A stretch of 64,000 nucleotides of DNA from Calamus simplicifolius. Its lineage: Eukaryota; Streptophyta; Magnoliopsida; Arecales; Arecaceae. Positions 59,631 to 64,000 of this stretch are shown in pieces. The notes under the pieces are model-generated. The model was not told the DNA's origin, did not search any database, and worked only from the letters and a program-made list of their open reading frames with translations. Location: NCBI GenBank assembly GCA_900491605.1, contig UESW01004558.1:667920-731919 (forward strand), in the 5' to 3' direction. Both the position numbers and the translations under genes were made by a program. Position 1 is the stretch's first letter; every line of letters starts with the position of its first letter.

Positions 59631-62596
59631 CATTCCCCTCGATAAACAGTTTACTTGATAACCCCTTTGTTAATGGATCCGCTAGGTTTTTCTTTGACTG
59701 AACATAGTCAATAGAAATTATTTCAAGTAACTGCTTAATGGTATTATGTCTGCGACGTATATGTCTAGACTTACCATTATATATCTGCATATTGCCGATT
59801 GACTATCACAATGTATGCATATTGCAGACACAGGCTTTGGCCAACATGGAATTTCTTCTAAAAGGTTTCGAAGCCATTCTGCTTCTTCAGCTGCCTTTTC
59901 TAAGGCAATAAACTCAGATTCCATAATCGAGCTATACATGTTTGCTTAGAAGATTTCCATGACACAGCACCTCCTCCTAAGGTGAATACATATCCACTTG
60001 TGGATTTTGTATCTTCTGTGTTAGATATTAGCATCACTGTATCCTTCTAATACAGCTAATGTAATCCATAACTTAGGGTATATCGCAGATATCTTAATAC
60101 CCTTATTAGAGCTGTCCTTGGACCTGGATTACTTGTAAATCTACTCAACTTATTGACAGCATATGCTATGTCAGGACGAGTACAATTCATGACATACATT
60201 AAACTGCCAATTATACGTGAGTATTCCAATTGAGATATGGGTTCTCCAATATACTTAGCCAAATGTAGATTAACATCTACAGGTGTTTTCACCGGGCTAG
60301 TATCATACTTTTTATACTTATTTAATATTTTCTCAATATAATGAGATTGAGATAATATTATTTCCTCAGATGTTCTAGTGATTCGAATCCCTAGTATAAC
60401 ATCTGCAACACCCATATTTTTCATATCAAAATGTTTGATCAACATTTTCTTTGTCTGTTTAATCATTTCAGTATTACTACCAATGATTAACAGGTCATCT
60501 ACATATAAGCAGATTATCACATACCCTTCAGATAGGGATTTGGCATATAATTTGTCGCATTCATTTATTTTGAATCCATTTGATAACATTACATTATCAA
60601 ATTTTATATGCCATTGCTTAGGTGCTTGCTTTAATCCATTTAACAAGTCTACACACCTTCTTTTCTTTTCCTGGAACAATAAATCCCTCAGGTTGTTCCA
60701 TGTATATTTCCTCATCTAATTCACCATTCAGAAAAGCAGTTTTAACATCCATTTGATGAATTTCAAGATTGTTAATGGCTGCAAAAGCGATTAACATTCT
60801 TATAGATATACTTACTGGTGAATAGGTATCAAAGAGTCTATACCTTCTTTCTGTTTGAAGCCCTTAGCCACTAATCTGGCTTTATACTTGTCAATTGATC
60901 CATCAGCTTTAAGCTTTTTCTTAAATATCCACTTGCACCCTAAAGGTTCATACCAGATGGTAGGTTACCAACTCAGTATGATTATGCATGATGGACTCAA
61001 TTTCATTATTGACAGCTTCTTTCCAAAAGGGTGCTTCTGGATTAGACATTGCCTCTTTGAATGTCTGAGGTTCATCTTGTAACATATAAGTTACATAATC
61101 AGGACCAAAAGACTTTGCTATTCTTGGTCTCTTACTGCGTCTAGGTTCATCTTCAGGATATTCATCCTGATGACTACTACTAGCAGTATTATCATAAGTT
61201 CTTTTATTTGAACTTATTTCTAATTTCCTTTGCTTGGAAATATATCTTCAAAGAATGTTGCATTCCTTGATTCCATGATTGTATTTATCTGTATATCAGA
61301 TATATCTGATTTATGTACTAGAAAGCGATATGCACTATTATTATGTGCATAGCCGATAAATATACAATCAACAGTTTTATGTCCTATCTTGACCTTTTTG
61401 GGGTCCGGAATAGCTACTTTAGCTAGACACCCCCACACTCTTAAGTAATGTAGGAAGGCTTCTTTCCTTTCCATAACTCATATGGTGTAACATCCTTCTT
61501 CTTAAGAGGTATCTTGTTAAGAATATGATTTGCTGAGAGAATTGCTTCTCCCCATAAATTCTGCGGTGTACCAGAATTTATTAACATAGCATTCATCATT
61601 TCTTTTAATGTGCGGTTTTTACGTTCCGCAATTCCATTAGATTGAGGTGAGTAAGGAGCAGTAGTTTGATGAATAATGCCATGCTCCTGACATTTGTCAA
61701 AAGGTGCATCGTATTCACCACCTCTATCACTCCTTATGGCCTTAATCCTTTTTCCAAGTTGATTTTCAACTTCATTCTTATAACATTAAACACTTCTAAA
61801 GCCTCATCTTTAGACTTTAGTAGATACACATAGCAGTATCTTGTTGAATCATCTATAAATGTTATAAAATACTTTTTACCTCCTCTAGTTTGAATTGACT
61901 TTAAATCACATAGATCACTGTGAATTAAGTCAAGAGGTTCAGTATTTCTTTCAACTGATGGAATGGTGTTTTTGCTAACTTAGCTTCAACACACACTTCA
62001 CACTTGTAATGTGGATCGATTTCATGATTAGGTAATAATTCTAATTTCATTAATTTTCGTAATGAATTAAAATTTACATGTCCTAATCTATCATGCCATA
62101 GACAAGAAGAGTCAACCATATAAGCAGAAGAAGATGCTTTATTCATTTCAAGGTTTCTGTGTACAGTCATTACATTGACCTTGAATAAACCATTATTCAA
62201 GTAACCCCTTCCTATAAATATACCCCCCTTTGTGAGTACAAATTTATCAGACTCAAAAACCATCCTAAAGCCATGTTTGCTTAGGAGGGAGCCTGATATG
62301 AGATTCTTCCGGATGTCAGGGACATGTAGCACATCATTTAGTAGAAGCTCCTTGCCAGATGTCATTTTCATAACAATGCGGCCAATTCCTTCTATCTTGG
62401 ATGTCGCGGAGTTACCCATGAACAGATTTCTGCCATTGATAGGAGTATATGATGAGAACATACTCTTATCAGAGCAGACATGTCTGGTAGCTCCAGTGTC
62501 TATGTACCACTCATTTGCTTTGTCAACCATGTTTGCTTCAAATACAACTGCTGACAGCATCATCTCGGATATCTCTTTGGATAGGGATTCAGTCAT
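59630..62596 (-). pseudogene. Pol of copia element 2 (protease, integrase, RT, RNase H), broken
   Basis: The longest open part (61925-62596) has the protease motif YIDTGATRHVCSD and SKIEGIGRIVM, then a pre-integrase zinc region (CLWHDRLGHVN, YKCEVCVEAKLAKTPFH). The integrase core (61480-61925) is readable only in pieces. 61220-61474 has RVWGCLAKVAIPDPKK and DCIFIGYAHNNSAYRFL. RT at 60056-60715 contains LNGLKQAPKQWHIKFD, CLYVDDLLIIGSNT (YVDD at 60494-60505), then SRIIGSLMYVMNCTRPDIAY. RNase H (59630-59939) has MESEFIALEKAAEEAEWLRN and a C-terminal ADPLTKGLSSKLF. The protease motif is intact, but integrase and the RT start are split by stops and shifts. Confidence 0.92.
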
Positions 62597-63396
62597 GTTG
62601 ACCTCTTTCTTTTCTTATCCTTGAAACGGCAGTCCTTGGATTGTGTCCTTGCTTACCACAAACAAAGCACTTTCCCTTGAATTTATATTTCTTCGGGTTG
62701 CCCTTCTTCTGTTTAAAACCTTCGCCTGGAAACTTGCGTTTCTTCTTCCCTTCTATGAGGTTGGCCCTTGGCTCAGCAGGTTGTCCTCCTGCCTTCTTTT
62801 CTTGGCTCTTATTGTCCTCCTCGATCCTTAGGCGGACAATTAGGTCTTCAAGTCCCATCTCCTTCCGCTTGTGCTTCAGGTAGTTCTTGAAGTCCTTCCA
62901 TAATGGTGGTAGCTTCTCTATGATAGCTGCTACCTGAAATGACTCGCTAAGAGACATCTCTCTGCATGTATCTCATGCAGGATGATCTGGAGCTCTTGGA
63001 CTTGCTCCATAACTGTTTTGTGGTCGACCATTTTGTAGTCTAGGAACCTTCCAACCACAAATTTCTTGTGTCCAGCATCCTCTATTTTGTACTTTTTATC
63101 TAGGGATGCCCATAACTCCTTGGCAGTAGCAATACACTGTACACATTGTACAGGGTATTGTCCAGACCATTGAGTATATAATTGCAAAGGAAGTCTGAGT
63201 GCTTCCATGCCTCTACCGCAGCAATGACTTGCTTGTCGGTCTCCCCTTCCTTCAGGACAGGCGGATCTTCATTCAATACTCTGACTAGATTCAGAGTTGT
63301 GAGGTAGAACAGCATCTTCTGTTGCCACCTCTTGAAGTCAGTGCCGGTAAACTTCTCCGGCTTCTCGGCTTGAACGGATGTATGCATGGTAGCCAT
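62589..63396 (-). pseudogene. Gag of copia element 2, broken
   Basis: A start codon read from 63396 gives MATMHTSVQAEKPEKFTG, only about 40 bp inside the 5' LTR, then FKRWQQKMLFYLTTLNLVRV. The frame changes near 63130-63200 to AKELWASLDKKYKIEDAGHK and YKMVDHKTVMEQVQELQII, and again near 62950 to FQVAAIIEKLPPLWKDFKNY. The zinc knuckle (CFVCGKQGHNPR) is cut by another shift before its last Cys, near 62625-62640. The domain is a copia gag; the breaks make it non-functional. Confidence 0.9.
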
Positions 63397-63416
63397 CTGC
63401 AGCAGCACTTCTGGAG

Positions 63417-63529
63417 GACGAAATTGTCTTAAGATTGTTGGCTGTGTATTGTGTCTGGCAGATGGTGGCTACCTACTTGAATCAGACTGAGGCTAGAGTT
63501 ATACTCTATGTCCTTAAGACAATTTCGTC
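63417..63529 (-). other. 17-nt inverted repeat across the 5' LTR/leader junction
   Basis: GACGAAATTGTCTTAAG (63417-63433) lies two bases inside the LTR border. Its exact reverse complement, CTTAAGACAATTTCGTC, is at 63513-63529 in the LTR. On the element RNA the LTR arm could fold back onto the position where the primer site should be. No TGG-type tRNA primer site is present in the roughly 40-bp leader. Confidence 0.85.
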
Positions 63530-64000
63530 GCAATGGTGCTCACGGTCAGTATGACGATTGTCTCCCAGGATACAACAGTCTCCTTTTGATGAAAGCAGCA
63601 CTACAATTCACCAAAATAATCGAACCAAGAATGCAACTCTCTTTTCAATGCACTATTGCTATACTATCCTTAGGAAAGTATGCAAATGCCTAAGAGAGAA
63701 GAAACAAGAATTGATTCAAATTGAACTCAATTCGGAATGGCTTGGGATGAATGAAATGCTTAGGTCTAGGGTCCTATTTATAGGTTTTTAGATGCCCTTT
63801 GGAAGCAACCTTATGCCTTTGGAAGCAACCTTATGCCCCTTGGAAGCAACCTTACGAATTAAATTAATTCGAATTCTTTTGATCAAAGGATGTTTGATAA
63901 GCCCATTCACTTCGTGATTTTCAGATCATGTTATCAGATAAGCCTTTTCAGGCTGTGATCTGAAGATCTGAAGATCAAGCCCTTTCATAATGTGATCTGA
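63436..64000 (-). repeat. 5' LTR of copia element 2, partial
   Basis: Matches the left LTR from 63436 to about 63712 and then differs completely (TTGATTCAAATTGAACTCAA onward). It carries a TATA-like box for the minus strand (CCTATAAATAGG, about 63775-63786) and three short tandem copies of TTTGGAAGCAACCTTATGCC at about 63798-63855. The outer end is beyond the window. Confidence 0.82.

Larger units (their letters stand above)
58381..64000 (-). mobile_element. Ty1/copia retrotransposon 2, runs past the window end
   Basis: Similar blocks at 58381-58655 and 63436-63712 (TGTTGGCTGTGTATTGTGTC onward) flank a minus-strand copia gag-pol. The left LTR is bounded by TGTTGG at 58381 and CCAACA at 58998, followed by a purine tract. 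The right LTR starts at 63436 and leaves the window. Integrase precedes RT. All frames are interrupted. It lies in the presumed second intron of the acyltransferase gene, opposite to it. The left flank is GAAGA; the right flank is not visible. Confidence 0.92.

Noticed and set aside
1..64000. tRNA, rRNA and well-known microRNA precursors
   Set aside because: No GGTTCGAATCC-type box with a tRNA fold, no rRNA-like stretch and no match by eye to the mature plant microRNAs I compared (miR156, 159/319, 160, 164, 166, 171, 396, 528).

Overview
The window looks like nuclear DNA of a flowering plant. It has long AT-rich non-coding stretches, split genes with canonical GT-AG introns, several LTR retrotransposons of plant type and no operons. 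The two host genes and the retroelement families suggest a monocot, perhaps a palm. That placement is inference from general protein character, not from a search.

Layout. 1-8157: a decayed minus-strand Ty3/gypsy chromovirus (about 1.9 kb LTRs, Met-tRNA primer site, gag-PR-RT-RH-IN-chromodomain), its left LTR cut by the window start. 8158-13090: non-coding, with a weak LTR-like remnant near 11.5-12.1 kb. 13096-19505: a complete 6.4 kb non-autonomous LTR element on the minus strand with a perfect target duplication (ACCCT). It carries only a gag-like frame, and its LTRs are built largely of GC-rich 59-bp and 45-bp tandem repeats; a 24-bp minisatellite lies inside it. 19511-21741: a short LTR remnant, a dispersed plant repeat, an AT microsatellite and a diverged solo LTR (20652-21741) with the same TGATG/CATCA ends as the 6.4 kb element. 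21742-27586: intergenic DNA and the putative promoter of the next gene.

27587-36852: the main host gene, a type-B cytokinin response regulator on the plus strand. Six coding exons give 716 codons. The last exon encodes only 27 residues and lies beyond a 6 kb intron, which holds a small retroposed fragment with a 22-bp target duplication. 37341-40574: intergenic.

40575-47277: a complete minus-strand Ty1/copia element (TSD CTTTT, Met-tRNA primer site, degraded gag-pol, a five-copy tandem repeat in the leader). 47278-50636: intergenic DNA and a promoter with a TATA-like box. 50637-51658: the first two exons of a BAHD acyltransferase, with the HxxxDG motif; the C-terminal exon carrying the DFGWG-type motif is not found in the window. 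58381 to beyond 64000: a second minus-strand copia element. Its two LTRs share about 275 bp but have unrelated outer parts, and it has no recognisable tRNA primer site. Instead, directly after the 5' LTR, it has a 17-nt perfect reverse complement of a sequence in the LTR.

The host genes are not functionally linked: one acts in cytokinin signalling, the other in acyl-CoA-dependent ester or amide formation. The retroelements are all on the minus strand and all have broken reading frames, so none looks autonomous today. The observations I rank highest are the self-priming-like arrangement of the second copia element, the minisatellite-LTR gag-only element with its related solo LTR, and the far-distant last exon of the response regulator.
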